Positions 49,328-58,298 of a DNA stretch of 64,000 nucleotides are shown here, one piece after another; the stretch's first letter is position 1; every line of letters begins with the position of its first letter. Made by a program: the position numbers and the translations under genes. Under the pieces are notes generated by a model. It saw only the letters and a program-made list of their open reading frames with translations, was not told where the DNA came from and searched no databases. Source of the stretch: CAWCXF01 sp963799455 (GTDB taxonomy: Bacteria > Pseudomonadota > Alphaproteobacteria > Rhodobacterales > Rhodobacteraceae); contig CAWCXF010000001.1 in the NCBI GenBank assembly GCA_963799455.1, forward strand, positions 119,524-183,523. The letters are read 5' to 3'.

Positions 49328-50550
49328 CGGTGGACTCCATCGGATAGCCGCGCCGGATTCGTCGCGTAGCGGCCGCCCTGCGGGACGGCGAGCGCGTCGA
49401 AGTCGCGGGCCAGGCGGTGCAGGGCCGCGCGCATCCGCGCGCCCGCAATGGGCGCGCCGTGCCCCGACAGGATCAGCTCCGGCTCAAGTTCGGCCAGGGT
49501 TCGGGCGGAGGTGCGCGCACCCGCCCAGTCGGTGGTGAAGTAGGCCGGCGGCCCGTGGATCTCGGGCGCCTGGACGGCCACGGCGTAGGCGGACTCCTGG
49601 CGCGTCGTGATCACCGCGTCGCCTGCCACGAGCGCCCGGTCGGCCTCGCGCCAGAGCGAGACGTGGCCCGGCGAGTGGCCGGGCGTGTGCAGCCACCGCC
49701 AGCCCGGCGCGCCCGGCACGGAGCCGTCGTCGGGCAGCGCATGGAGGCGCGGGACCACGTCCACCGGCCCGGTCGGGTAGAGGCCCGCAACCGCCGCCAT
49801 CGCACCCCCGCCGACGCTCGGGTCGCCTGGGGGGTAGGCTTTGGTGCCATCGAGGTGGGGATGCTCCGCCGGGTGGGCGTGGATGGGGGCGTCCCAACGC
49901 TGGGCCAGGGTCTCGAGCGCGCCCACATGGTCGAAGTGCCCGTGGGTCATGACGATGGCGGCGGGCCGTGCCCCGGGTCCGAAGCGCTCGGCGGCGGCGC
50001 GCTCGATCAGGCCCGCCGTGCCCGGCAGCCCCGCATCCACCAGCACCCAGCCGCGATCGCCCGCGCCGCGCGGTCCCAGGAAGGCCACGTTGACGATGCC
50101 CAGGCGGCGGTAGGCGAGCTCCGGCGCCACCTCCCGCGCCCGCTCGCCGTGCGCCGCATGGACGACTGCCTCGCGCGTGAGCGGTAGCTGACGGCCCATC
50201 CTCCGCCGCCCCCGCTCCGGTCGGTCCGTCAGCAGCGCCGCGGCGAGCGAGAACAGCCCGTACCCCATCATCGCGGCGCGGGCCTCCGGCGGCTCCCGGT
50301 CGAGCAGCGCGGCCGCCGCGCAGAAGCCGGCGCCCTGGAGCGCGTCGAGCGCCAGGTGCGTCTCCATCGACAGCGGCGCCGCCGAGCCCTCGCGGTAGCG
50401 GGTCAGAAGGCTGTAGGCCGCCACCCCGGCGCCCGCCGCCGCCATGGGCCCCCGCAGGCGGCGGGGCCAGCCGAGCGCCCGCGGCCCCGCGACCAGCGCC
50501 GCGACAGACACGCCGTCGAGCGCAGCATGAAGCAGCGTCGGGATCACCAC
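49324..50550 (-). CDS. Membrane-anchored metallo-beta-lactamase-fold hydrolase
   Basis: About 408 residues from a GTG at 50550 (50547 also possible). Residues about 1-115 hold four hydrophobic segments (LLHAALDGVSVAALVAGPRA, MMGYGLFSLAAALLT). The rest is a metallo-beta-lactamase fold: VLVDAGLPG, THGHFDHVGALETL (HxHxDH), HTPGHSPGHVSLW, ALVAGDAVI and LILSGHGAP. Such enzymes hydrolyse esters, thioesters or lactones with two metal ions. The fusion to a membrane part and the operon with the Rieske protein suggest a stress or lipid role, but the substrate is unknown. Confidence 0.82.
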   Translation of the reverse strand: MVIPTLLHAALDGVSVAALVAGPRALGWPRRLRGPMAAAGAGVAAYSLLTRYREGSAAPLSMETHLALDALQGAGFCAAAALLDREPPEARAAMMGYGLFSLAAALLTDRPERGRRRMGRQLPLTREAVVHAAHGERAREVAPELAYRRLGIVNVAFLGPRGAGDRGWVLVDAGLPGTAGLIERAAAERFGPGARPAAIVMTHGHFDHVGALETLAQRWDAPIHAHPAEHPHLDGTKAYPPGDPSVGGGAMAAVAGLYPTGPVDVVPRLHALPDDGSVPGAPGWRWLHTPGHSPGHVSLWREADRALVAGDAVITTRQESAYAVAVQAPEIHGPPAYFTTDWAGARTSARTLAELEPELILSGHGAPIAGARMRAALHRLARDFDALAVPQGGRYATNPARLSDGVHR

Positions 50551-50679
50551 GCGGCTGCCCCGCTTCGGCCGGCTGGGCCCCGACCGGCGGCCGGCGTCGC
50601 CCGGCAAGAGGCGTCGCCGCAGCCCGCCGGCATTGGCCGCGGAGATCTCCGCTTCGTCACGATGCCCGCCCCTCGCAAC

Positions 50680-51117
50680 TCAGTGCCGCGGCGCCGTCGC
50701 CTCGGCGGGGCGGCGGAGATCATCCACGGTCGATCGCTTGTGGGTGAGCAGCCCGGCGCCGACCTCGGCAAGGCCGACCAGCACGTGCGGCCACCAGATC
50801 GCGTCCGCGAAGCCGAAGAGCCAGGGCGAGGCGATCAGGAACAGCCCGAGGCCGACATCGGTGGCCAGGTGCACCGGCATCGGGACGGACTTCACCGCGC
50901 CGAGCTCGTAGCGCGTGATCAGGCTCAGCCCGAGGAGCGCGAGCCCGGGGCCGACGAGGAACCAGCCGGCGACCGTGTAGGGATTGCGGGCCTCGGCGGC
51001 CGCGGCCTCCACGCCGCCCGCGTCGGCACCGATCAGGAAGAGGAACGGCAGCACGATGAGGGCCAGCGCCGTCGCGTAATCGAGGATCTCGTGCACCCGG
51101 GTGGGGATGACGTTCAT
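50680..51117 (-). CDS. SPW-repeat membrane protein
   Basis: 145 residues with four transmembrane segments and the SPW signature (LFLIASPWLFGFADAIWWPH). The first helix pair includes ATALALIVLPFLFLIGADAG. SPW proteins are membrane proteins of unknown function, often found in stress gene groups in Rhizobiales and Rhodobacterales. ATG 51117 has an AAGGTG RBS. It is divergent from the Mn-catalase gene. Confidence 0.78.
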   Translation of the reverse strand: MNVIPTRVHEILDYATALALIVLPFLFLIGADAGGVEAAAAEARNPYTVAGWFLVGPGLALLGLSLITRYELGAVKSVPMPVHLATDVGLGLFLIASPWLFGFADAIWWPHVLVGLAEVGAGLLTHKRSTVDDLRRPAEATAPRH

Positions 51118-51505
51118 GCGGGCACCTTTCCGAAGTACGGGCAGCACCGGCCAAAGGCTCCCTGGACCTGCGGGGTTCCTCGTCCCGCGTCTGCCCACGG
51201 GACCGCACCTCACGCCCGTCACCGCTCCACCTCGAAGGCGACCGGCGGTCGGGTCATGCAGGGAGAACTCCACGGTCGCGGCTGCCGTGCGGCGGATTCC
51301 CCGCCGAGGCAACTGATTGGGCCGGTGAAGCCCGCGCCTCGGCCGGGGGCCAGCCCCGCGGGAACCACGAGCGCCGTCGCCCCTGATGGGTCTTGGGAGG
51401 ACGGTATGCTGCGTCGAAAGCGCACACACGCCGCCATGGGCGCGAGCCGCCCGGAACACAGCCATCAAAGGGGAATTGGGCCTTCGCCATCGGCGGGAGG
51501 CAAGC
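51118..51505. other. 388-bp divergent promoter region (SPW / Mn-catalase)
   Basis: No gene seen. GGAAC-type -35 elements occur (51359 and 51453), but without a matching GTT -10 at the EcfG spacing, so I cannot claim a general-stress promoter. The RBS for the catalase gene is GGGAGG at 51495-51500. Confidence 0.4.
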
Positions 51506-52345
51506 ATGTTCTACACCGACTACAAGCTTCAATACCCGGTGCGGGTCGAGACGCCCGACCCGGTCTTCGCCCGCGCGCTCCAGCAGGCCATCGGCGGCGT
51601 CGAGGGCGAGATCCGCGTCGCCATGCAGTACATGTTCCAGGCCTGGGGCATGCGCGGCCCTGCGAAGTACCGCGAGGTGCTGCTCAACACCGCCTCCGAG
51701 GAGCTGGGCCATATCGAGATGCTCGCCACGGCCGTGGCGATGAACCTTGAAGGGGCGCCGCTCGAGCTTCAGGAGCGGGCCGCAGCGGACCAGGCGGTGG
51801 GCTCCGTGATGGGCGGGCGCAACTTCCGCCAGTACCTGTCGGCGGGCCTCGCGGCGCTGCCGGTGGACGCCGACGGCGTGCCCTTCGCCACCTCCAACGT
51901 TTACGCCTCGGGCAACATCGCGGCCGACATGTACGCCAACGTCACGGCGGAGGCGACGGGGCGCACGCTGGCCACGCGGCTCTACAACATGACCAACGAT
52001 CCGGGCATGAAGGACATGCTGGCCTACCTTATCGCGCGCGACACCATGCACCAGAACCAGTGGCTCGCGGTGCTCGAGGATGTGGGCGGCCGCGAGGCGC
52101 AGTTCCCCATCCCCAACTCCTTTCCGCAGAGCGAGGAGAACCAGGACGTCAACTACGCCTTCCTCGGCTTTGCCCAGGACGGGGCCGAGCCGCCGCGCGG
52201 GCGCTGGTCGGAGGGGCCCTCGATCGACGGCAAGGGCACCTTCACGCTGGAGCCCTGGGAGCCGCAGGGCGAGGTGCCCGACCTCGGCGCGCCTGCGCCG
52301 GGCACCTACCCGCAGGAAGCGCAGCTCAGGGAGGACGGGCAGTGA
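51506..52345 (+). CDS. Manganese (non-heme) catalase
   Basis: 279 residues. The dimanganese ligands are visible in the expected helices: Glu35 (GEIRVAMQYMFQ), Glu66 and His69 (ASEELGHIEML), then the Glu of NVTAEATGRTLATRLYNMT and the His of LIARDTMHQNQWL. The C-terminal tail (FPIPNSFPQSEENQDVNYAF) is typical of the family. It destroys hydrogen peroxide in the cytoplasm. A strong RBS precedes the ATG. It overlaps the HIRAN-domain gene by 4 bp (GTGA). Confidence 0.94.
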   Translation: MFYTDYKLQYPVRVETPDPVFARALQQAIGGVEGEIRVAMQYMFQAWGMRGPAKYREVLLNTASEELGHIEMLATAVAMNLEGAPLELQERAAADQAVGSVMGGRNFRQYLSAGLAALPVDADGVPFATSNVYASGNIAADMYANVTAEATGRTLATRLYNMTNDPGMKDMLAYLIARDTMHQNQWLAVLEDVGGREAQFPIPNSFPQSEENQDVNYAFLGFAQDGAEPPRGRWSEGPSIDGKGTFTLEPWEPQGEVPDLGAPAPGTYPQEAQLREDGQ

Positions 52346-52791
52346 GCGGCGCGTCGCGCCGGGGCTTCCTCGCCGCGGCGGGCGGAGCCGGGGCGGCGGC
52401 GCTCGCCCTGGGCGGAGCGTCGGCGCCCGCCCAGGCGGCCGGGGGGGTGGGAGCGCCCGCGCTCGCCGCGCGAGCGGCAGGCGAAATCCCGCTGCTGTCC
52501 ACCTACGCCGCGGGGGCGGGCCGCTACGGCGGGGCCGGAGCCTTCGCCCGGCTGCGCCCGGGCGACGCGCTGGCGCTGCGCCGCGAGCCCGAGAACGACT
52601 ACGACGCCCGCGCCGTCTCGATCTGGAGCGCGCGGGGCGACAAGCTGGGCTACGTCCCGCGCGTGGAGAACCAGGCGCTCGCCAGCCTGATGGACGCCGG
52701 ACTGCGCGCGACCGCGCGGGTCGAGGGCGTCGCGCGCCGCGGGAGCCGGCCGGAGCTGCGCCTGGGGGTTCACCTCGCGCTCGCGCCCTGA
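52342..52791 (+). CDS. Exported HIRAN-domain protein
   Basis: 149 residues from the GTG at 52342. The N-terminus SRRGFLAAAGGAGAAALALG is a twin-arginine-like signal followed by an Ala-rich stretch. From about residue 50 a HIRAN fold follows: RLRPGDALALRREPENDYD, ARAVSIWSARGDKLGYVPR and NQALASLMDAGLRATARVEG. HIRAN domains bind DNA ends in nuclear helicases; in exported bacterial proteins the role is unknown. Coupled to the catalase gene. Confidence 0.8.
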   Translation: MSGASRRGFLAAAGGAGAAALALGGASAPAQAAGGVGAPALAARAAGEIPLLSTYAAGAGRYGGAGAFARLRPGDALALRREPENDYDARAVSIWSARGDKLGYVPRVENQALASLMDAGLRATARVEGVARRGSRPELRLGVHLALAP

Positions 52792-52837
52792 CCCCAGGCG
52801 CCCGCGCCCGACGCGCACTCTGAGAGGAGCTTGTGAG

Positions 52838-53827
52838 ATGAGCGACAGCACCCGCCACTTCGCCGTCGCGGCCGCGTCGGTGGCCGCCACGCTCGCGGTG
52901 CTGGCGATCCGCAACCAGCGCCTCGCCCGCCGGGCGGAGCGGCGCCACCCGCCCCTGGGTCGGGTGGCGCGCCTCGGCGGCGTGCGGCTCCACTGGGTCG
53001 ACACCGACCCGGGCGGGCGGCGGAGCGAGGGGCCGCCTGTGGTCCTCGTGCACGGCAACCTCGTCACCCTGGAGGACTGGATCGCGAGCGGCGTCCTGGA
53101 CCGCCTCGTGGCCGCGGGCCGCCGCGTCCTCCTCTTCGACCGGCCTGGCTTCGGGCACAGCGAGCGGCCCGAGGGGCGCTGGGGCGCGGGCGAGCAGGCC
53201 GCCCTGCTGCGCCGGGCCGCGCGGGAGCTCGGGGGCGAGCGCCCGGTGGTGGTGGGCCACTCCTGGGGCGCCCTCGTGGCGCTCGCCTGGGCGCAGGACG
53301 CGCCCGTCGCGGGGGCGGCGCTCGTCTCGGGCTACTACTTCCCCTCCGCCCGCCTCGACGCCGCGCTCGTCGCGCCCGCCGCGACGCCCGGGCTGGGGCC
53401 GCTCGTGCGGCACACCGTGGCTCCGCCCTTCGCCCGCCTCACGCTGCCCTCCACGCTGAAGGCCATGTTCGCGCCGCGGCCGGTGCCGCAGGCGTTCCGG
53501 GCGCTGTTCCCCGGCGAGCTCGTCTCCCGCCCCGCGCAGATCCGCGCCACCGCCGAGGACGGCTCGATCATGGTGGCGGAGGCGCGGCGGCTGCTGGGGC
53601 GCCTGCCCGAGCTCTCGGCGCCCGTGCTCGCGATGGCCGGCCGGGCCGATCGCATCGTCGATCCTGACGACCAGACCGCCCGACTGGCGGAGGAGACCGG
53701 CGCGCGCCCCGTCCTTGTGCCGGAGGCCGGCCACATGGTCCACCACGCCGCCCCGGGCGTCCTGGCCGACGCGATCCTCCGCCTCGCGCCCGCCCCCGCG
53801 GCGGCGCCTGAGCGACGGGCCGCTTGA
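52838..53827 (+). CDS. Alpha/beta hydrolase with N-terminal membrane anchor
   Basis: 329 residues. An N-terminal hydrophobic segment (FAVAAASVAATLAVLAI) precedes the hydrolase fold: oxyanion loop LVHGNLVTLEDW, FDRPGFGHSERP, nucleophile elbow VVGHSWGALVALAW (Ser), AGRADRIVDPDD (Asp) and EAGHMVHHAAPG (His). The whole triad is present. Resembles haloperoxidase/epoxide-hydrolase-like enzymes; substrate unknown. The stop overlaps the DUF2243 start. Confidence 0.85.
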   Translation: MSDSTRHFAVAAASVAATLAVLAIRNQRLARRAERRHPPLGRVARLGGVRLHWVDTDPGGRRSEGPPVVLVHGNLVTLEDWIASGVLDRLVAAGRRVLLFDRPGFGHSERPEGRWGAGEQAALLRRAARELGGERPVVVGHSWGALVALAWAQDAPVAGAALVSGYYFPSARLDAALVAPAATPGLGPLVRHTVAPPFARLTLPSTLKAMFAPRPVPQAFRALFPGELVSRPAQIRATAEDGSIMVAEARRLLGRLPELSAPVLAMAGRADRIVDPDDQTARLAEETGARPVLVPEAGHMVHHAAPGVLADAILRLAPAPAAAPERRAA

Positions 53828-54306
53828 GCGGGCGCGCGGACGCGGGCGCACCGGCCTCCGCGGCCCCGCTCGCGGGCCGCGAGGGAGGGGCCGGGCGCTC
53901 GCTCGCCGTCGCGGCCTTCCTCCTCGGCTTCGCGCTGAGCGGGTTCTTCGACGGCATCCTGCTGCACCAGATTCTTCAGTGGCACCACCTCCTGAGCGCG
54001 GTCGGGGGCGACCTGCGCTTCCAGGTCGTGGCCGACGGCTGGTTCCACGTCGCCATGTACGCCGTCGCCGCGCTGGGGCTGTGGAAGCTGTGGCGCGCGC
54101 GCGCGGGCCTGGCCGCGCCCGTCGCCGCCCGCCGCGTCGCGGCCTGGGGCCTGATCGGCTTCGGCGCCTGGCACCTCGTGGACGCGGTGGGCTCGCACTG
54201 GCTGCTGGGCATCCACCGCATCCGCATGGACGCGGCCAGCCCGCTCGCCTGGGACCTGGCTTGGGCGGCGGCCTTCGGGCTCGCGCCGCTCGCGCTGGGG
54301 CTGTAG
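53824..54306 (+). CDS. DUF2243 membrane protein
   Basis: 160 residues from a TTG at 53824 that overlaps the hydrolase stop. Four helices with the DUF2243 signature GFFDGILLHQILQWHHLLS and later AWGLIGFGAWHLVDAVGSHW, both His-rich and membrane-embedded. Related to cytochrome-c-oxidase-assembly-like membrane proteins; metal or heme handling is a possibility by analogy. No catalytic claim can be made. Confidence 0.82.
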   Translation: MSGRADAGAPASAAPLAGREGGAGRSLAVAAFLLGFALSGFFDGILLHQILQWHHLLSAVGGDLRFQVVADGWFHVAMYAVAALGLWKLWRARAGLAAPVAARRVAAWGLIGFGAWHLVDAVGSHWLLGIHRIRMDAASPLAWDLAWAAAFGLAPLALGL

Positions 54307-54423
54307 CTGCGCGGGCGCGGAGGATCCGAGCCTCTGCGGGCGACGGCGGCTCTGCTGGCCCTCGACACCCTCGGGGCGGCCGCCTGGGCCGCGGCGCCGC
54401 CCCAGGCGCGCGCCTTCGCCACC

Positions 54424-54636
54424 GTGGCCTTTGCCCCCCGCGTGCCGCCCGAGGACGCCTTCGCCGCCGCGGCCGCCGCCGGCGAAGGCGTGGTGTGGGC
54501 CGACGACGCGGCCGGCGTGTTCGTGGTCGCCGACCTCAGCCTGCGCGCGGCGGCCGGGCTCTATCGGCGGGGAGCGCTCTTCATCGGCGGCGCGGGGCTG
54601 CCGGCCGGATGCCTGGCGTCGGCGCGGGAGAGGTGA
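54424..54636 (+). CDS. Hypothetical protein, start uncertain
   Basis: From a GTG at 54424 the frame reads AFAPRVPPEDAFAAAAAAGE then WADDAAGVFVVADLS and GLYRRGALFIGGAGLPAGCL. The frame is open back to the DUF2243 stop with a hydrophobic segment (ATAALLALDTLGAAAWAAA), so a membrane-anchored protein starting near 54335 at a non-ATG codon is possible. It looks coding but I recognise no family. Confidence 0.5.
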   Translation: MAFAPRVPPEDAFAAAAAAGEGVVWADDAAGVFVVADLSLRAAAGLYRRGALFIGGAGLPAGCLASARER

Positions 54637-54655
54637 GCGCGGCCCGCGGCCCGGC

Positions 54656-54967
54656 TCAGTAGGTCGCGGGCGGGTCGCTCGCGGGAAAGGTCTCGTCGAC
54701 CGCCTCGTCCACCGCGTCCCAGTCGGGGTCGGGATCGCGCATGGCTCGGGGCCCGGCGGGCCGCACGTCGCCGCGCGTGCCGGCGTCGCCCACCCCGGCC
54801 GCGACGTCGGGTGCGTAGGCCGGGCGGTCTGCATCGCGGCCCATGGAGGGCGTCGGCCGGCGCCCTTGCCCCGCGTGCGAGGCGCCGCGTGCCGCGAGCC
54901 CGGCCGCCAGGGCCGCGAGCGCGATCGCCCCGATCGTCATCGCCCACTCATGTCCATCGCGTCGCAT
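54656..54967 (-). CDS. Small membrane-anchored protein with the ETFPASDPP tail
   Basis: 103 residues. One N-terminal helix (AMTIGAIALAALAAGLAA), an acidic/Pro-rich linker, and the C-terminal motif DETFPASDPPATY, which recurs in many small stress-related alphaproteobacterial proteins. The start overlaps the end of the oxidoreductase gene, so both are in one operon. Function unknown. Confidence 0.68.
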   Translation of the reverse strand: MRRDGHEWAMTIGAIALAALAAGLAARGASHAGQGRRPTPSMGRDADRPAYAPDVAAGVGDAGTRGDVRPAGPRAMRDPDPDWDAVDEAVDETFPASDPPATY

Positions 54968-56347
54968 CGGCTGCAGCCTCCTCCTTGGTTGGATCGTGCC
55001 CGCGCTCCCGCGCGGCGCGCCGCGCTGCGCCCTCCGGCGCCGGGTCCCGCCCGGTGATCAGGCGCGCGCCCTTGGCGTAGGTCGCCCAGGCCCAGAGCCA
55101 GTTCAGCGCCACGGCGGCGCGGCTGCGAAACCCGATCAGATGGGTGATGTGCACCGCGCCCCAGAGGAGCCAAGCCATGAACCCCGTCACCCGCGCCCGG
55201 CTGATGAGCCCCACCGCGGCCGACCGCCCGATCGTGGCCATCGAGCCCCAGTCGCGGTAGCGGAACGGCCCCGGCCCCGGCGCCGGGCGGCCCTCGGCGC
55301 GGGCCGCGATCACCTCGGCCACGTGGGCGCCCTGCTGCTTGGCGACCGGCGCCAGCCCCGGCAGCGGCCGCCCGTCCGGCCCCGGGACCTGCGCCGCGTC
55401 GCCGATCACGAACACCTCGGGGCGGCCCGGCAGGCTCATGTCGGGCGCCACCGGCACGGCGCCTTGCGCGCCGCCGGGACGCCGAGCCAGCGCGCCACGG
55501 GCGTGGCGGCGACCCCGGCGCACCAGATCACCGTGGCGGCGTGGATCCACTCGCCCGCGGCCGTGACCCCGCCCGCGTCGATGGCCTCCACGGGGGCGCC
55601 CGTGCGCACCTCCACGCCCATCCGCTCCAGGGCCCCGCGGGCGTAGGCGCCCAGGCCCTCGGGGAAGCCCGCGAGCAGCCGCGGCCCCGCCTCGATCAGC
55701 ACGACGCGGGCCGAGCTTGGGTCGACGTGGCTGAAGTCGCGCGCCAGCGTGGCGCGGGCGATCTCGATCAGCATGCCGGCCATCTCGACGCCCGTGGGCC
55801 CGCCGCCGATCACCGCGAAGCTCAGCAGCCGGCTCCGCTCGCCCTCGCTCAGGCGCGGCCCGCTCGTCCCGGCCCGCTCGAAGGCCAGGAGCACGCGGCG
55901 GCGGATCTCCACCGCGTCCTCGAGCGACTTCAGCCCCGGCGCATGGCGCGCCCAGTCGTCGCGGCCGAAGTAGCCGACCTCGGAGCCCGTCGCGATCACT
56001 AGGACGTCATAGGGCCACGGCCCGCCCGCCCGCGTCGTCACGAGCCGCGCCTCCGCATCGATCCCCGTGACCTCGTCGAGGAGCACCGTGAGGTTGGGCC
56101 GCGCCGCCGAGCGCAGCACGGCGCGCACGGGCGCCGCGATGTCGGCCGGCGACAGCGCGGCGGTGGCGACCTGGTAGAGCAGTGGCTGGAACAGGTGATG
56201 GTTGCGACGGTCGATCAATGTGACGTCCACCGGGGCACGGGCCAGACCCTTCGCGGCGGCCAGCCCGCCGAAGCCCGCGCCCACCACCACGACGCGGGGG
56301 CGGCCGGTGGGCGGCTCGGGCGCGGCACCGATGGGGCCTCGGTCCAA
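54948..56347 (-). pseudogene. NDH-2-like NAD(P)/FAD oxidoreductase, one frameshift
   Basis: The first frame (ATG 56347) has the FAD motif VVVVGAGFGGLAAAKGLA, RRNHHLFQPLLYQVATAALS, the NAD motif FAVIGGGPTGVEMAGML and ATVIWCAGVAATPVARWLG. A one-base deletion near 55462 ends it early. The next frame continues as GAVPVAPDMSLPGRPEVFVI, GDAAQVPG (FAD Asp), PVAKQQGAHVAEVI and a C-terminal membrane-binding part (GFMAWLLWGAVHITHLIGFR, LITGRDPAP). Reconstructed length about 465 residues, right for type II NADH dehydrogenases that feed quinone. Confidence 0.82.
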
Positions 56348-56800
56348 CGTGGGCCCATTCCTCCGAAGCGATCAAGGTGGTCCGCCGCCCATTGCCCACG
56401 CGAGCCAAGTCCATCGAGATGGCGGGTCGAGGCGCGCGTACCGAACCAACGCGGTCGCGCCGCCGGGGTTGCAGCGTGGGGCTGCGAGCGCGGCTCGCCG
56501 CGGCCGCGCAGGGCGGCACCTTCCGCGGCCCGGACGACGCGCCATCCCACGTCGGCCCTGAGACCAACGCATCAGGGCCTTCCGCTGCGCTCCACCGCAT
56601 AGTGGACTGCTCGCCGAAGCCATGGCTGACCGGCGACATGGGAGAACGTGGCCTCGGAACGAATGCCCATACCGTTCCAGCCGACCATTCCCCCGAGTGC
56701 ACCCCAGCGCGACCTCTGGGTGAAACGCTTCGAGCCCGGGATTCCGTTTCCCTGGGGCCCTCTCCGCAGTTCTGGAACACCTCCAAGTGGGGTCTAGGGC
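56348..56800. other. 453-bp stretch without a recognisable gene
   Basis: Between the oxidoreductase start and the ParE gene, only shadow frames are seen. The GC content is slightly lower around 56600-56800. I find no repeat shared with other parts of the window. Confidence 0.4.
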
Positions 56801-57118
56801 CTATCGCGACGCCTCACCTCGCCCGAAGTACCGCCCGACATGCATCAGCCGATGGGGCACGCCGATGATGGCGATGGGGGCTGTGATGCCGAGGTAGAAG
56901 ATCACGTGCTCCCCCTCGCGCCAGGAGCGGAAGCCGGGGCGAACCTCGTCGCGCGGCCGGCCGAGCCCGGGGTTCTCGCCGAGCCAGCGCATGCGGGCCT
57001 CGATATGGCGCAGGTAGGCTGCCATCTGTCCCGCACCCCATGCGGCGAGGCCGCGGCGGGCGATCTCGTCGAGGTCGGCCTCGGCGCGGGGCGTGAGGCG
57101 GAAGAGACGGTCGCTCAC
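56801..57118 (-). CDS. ParE/RelE-superfamily toxin
   Basis: 105 residues from a GTG at 57118. Typical ParE features: LTPRAEADLDEIARRGLAAW, LRHIEARMRWLGENPGLGRP, RSWREGEHVIFYL and the C-terminal IGVPHRLMHVGRYF. ParE toxins poison DNA gyrase; the antitoxin is encoded just upstream with a 4-bp overlap. Intact pair, likely a plasmid stability module. Confidence 0.88.
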   Translation of the reverse strand: MSDRLFRLTPRAEADLDEIARRGLAAWGAGQMAAYLRHIEARMRWLGENPGLGRPRDEVRPGFRSWREGEHVIFYLGITAPIAIIGVPHRLMHVGRYFGRGEASR

Positions 57119-57399
57119 CCGCGGGCGGGATCGCCGTCCTCGGCGCCCTCCCCTGCCCCGGCCTGGGCCCGGGCGATGACGTCCTCCACGTCGAAGCCCT
57201 CCACGAACTCACCTCGGGCGGCCTGGGCGGCGCCCTCGTCGAGGTGGGCGCGCAGGGCGTCGAGTTCGTGGGCGCGGACCTCGAGCTCTCGCAGAGCGGC
57301 CCGGATGACCTCAGAGGCGGTGGCGTAGCGGCCCGAGGCGACCTGCTCACGCACGAAGCCCTCCCAATGGGGGCCGAGGCTGAGGGAGGTAGTGGCCAT
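57115..57399 (-). CDS. ParD-type antitoxin
   Basis: 94 residues. Ribbon-helix-helix N-terminus (TTSLSLGPHWEGFVREQVAS, GRYATASEVIRAALRELE) and an acidic C-terminal toxin-binding tail. It neutralises the ParE-like toxin and should repress its own promoter. ATG 57399 is the first gene of the pair. Confidence 0.88.
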   Translation of the reverse strand: MATTSLSLGPHWEGFVREQVASGRYATASEVIRAALRELEVRAHELDALRAHLDEGAAQAARGEFVEGFDVEDVIARAQAGAGEGAEDGDPARG

Positions 57400-57506
57400 G
57401 GGGGTCGCTCCGCGATGCCGACTGCTCGATATGAATAGCGTGTTGCGCGAGGTCGGCCAAGGGCAGGTCCGCCAAGGCGGTCCAATGCCCCAGTGTCGCG
57501 ATAGTC

Positions 57507-58298
57507 CTAAGTTCCGCGACGCCGCCGCCTCGGACGCCCCGCCAAGGGGTTGGCTGTCGCAAAAGTTACTCGCAGAAGGTGAAAGTTTCGCGGCGACTTC
57601 CGCGACGGGATCAGGATCCCGCGACGTCGCTCAGAGACCCCAGGAGACGAGCCCCCCCTCCAGCCGGCCCGGCGCCGCGGGCCCCCGAGCCGGGCCCGCG
57701 CCACGGCCGCCAGCGCGGCCCCGAGCGCGGCCGCGCACAGCGCCCACTTGCTGGCCGTCCCCATCGTGCCCTCGATCTGCACCGCGTGGATCACGGTGCC
57801 GAGCACGACCACCAGCGCGAGCGCGTTGTGGAGCGCCGCCCAGGTGGCGGGCCGCAGCCCGACCCGCCGCCGCAGCGCCACCAGCCCCGCCGTCGCCGCC
57901 ACCGCCCACATGGCGGTGACGCCCCACACCGAGAAGGGCGTGGGCGAGCGCAGCAGCAGCGCGTCGATCGCATCGGGCGGGCTCGCGATCAGCAGCCCGC
58001 CGACATGGATCGCCACCAGCGCCACAAGAGTGGTCCCCGCAAGGCGGTGCCAGCGCCGCAGCCGCGCGAGGCGCGCCCCCGGCAGCCAACCCATGGCGAG
58101 GAGCGGCTGGACCAGGAGCAGCCCCAGCGCCAGCACGCCCGCGAGGCTCGCCGCGATGTAGGGCGGGCTGCGATAGCCGTGCAGCGGGCTCGACGCCGCG
58201 ACGATCGCCGGCACCGCGACGGCGAGCGCCAGCGCGCTCCAGACGAGCGCGGCGCGGGCCCCGACCGAGCGGGCCCCGATCAAACGGGCCCTGATCAA
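57507..58298 (-). CDS. Cytochrome b-like membrane protein, copy 2, with extended C-terminus
   Basis: Paralogue of the protein at 32477-33100, clearly similar along its first ~205 residues (RRWHRLAGTTLVALVAIHVG, LHNALALVVVLGTVIHAVQI), including the heme-type His pairs. It runs ~55 residues longer (SERRRGILIPSRKSPRNFHL) because the stop that ends copy 1 is lost; the added tail is basic and probably not functional. The TTG start overlaps the dioxygenase stop, as in copy 1. Confidence 0.75.
   Translation of the reverse strand: MIRARLIGARSVGARAALVWSALALAVAVPAIVAASSPLHGYRSPPYIAASLAGVLALGLLLVQPLLAMGWLPGARLARLRRWHRLAGTTLVALVAIHVGGLLIASPPDAIDALLLRSPTPFSVWGVTAMWAVAATAGLVALRRRVGLRPATWAALHNALALVVVLGTVIHAVQIEGTMGTASKWALCAAALGAALAAVARARLGGPRRRAGWRGGSSPGVSERRRGILIPSRKSPRNFHLLRVTFATANPLAGRPRRRRRGT

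Noticed and set aside
51350..51470. EcfG-type general stress promoter before the Mn-catalase
   Set aside because: GGAAC elements occur, but no matching GTT at 16-17 bp spacing.
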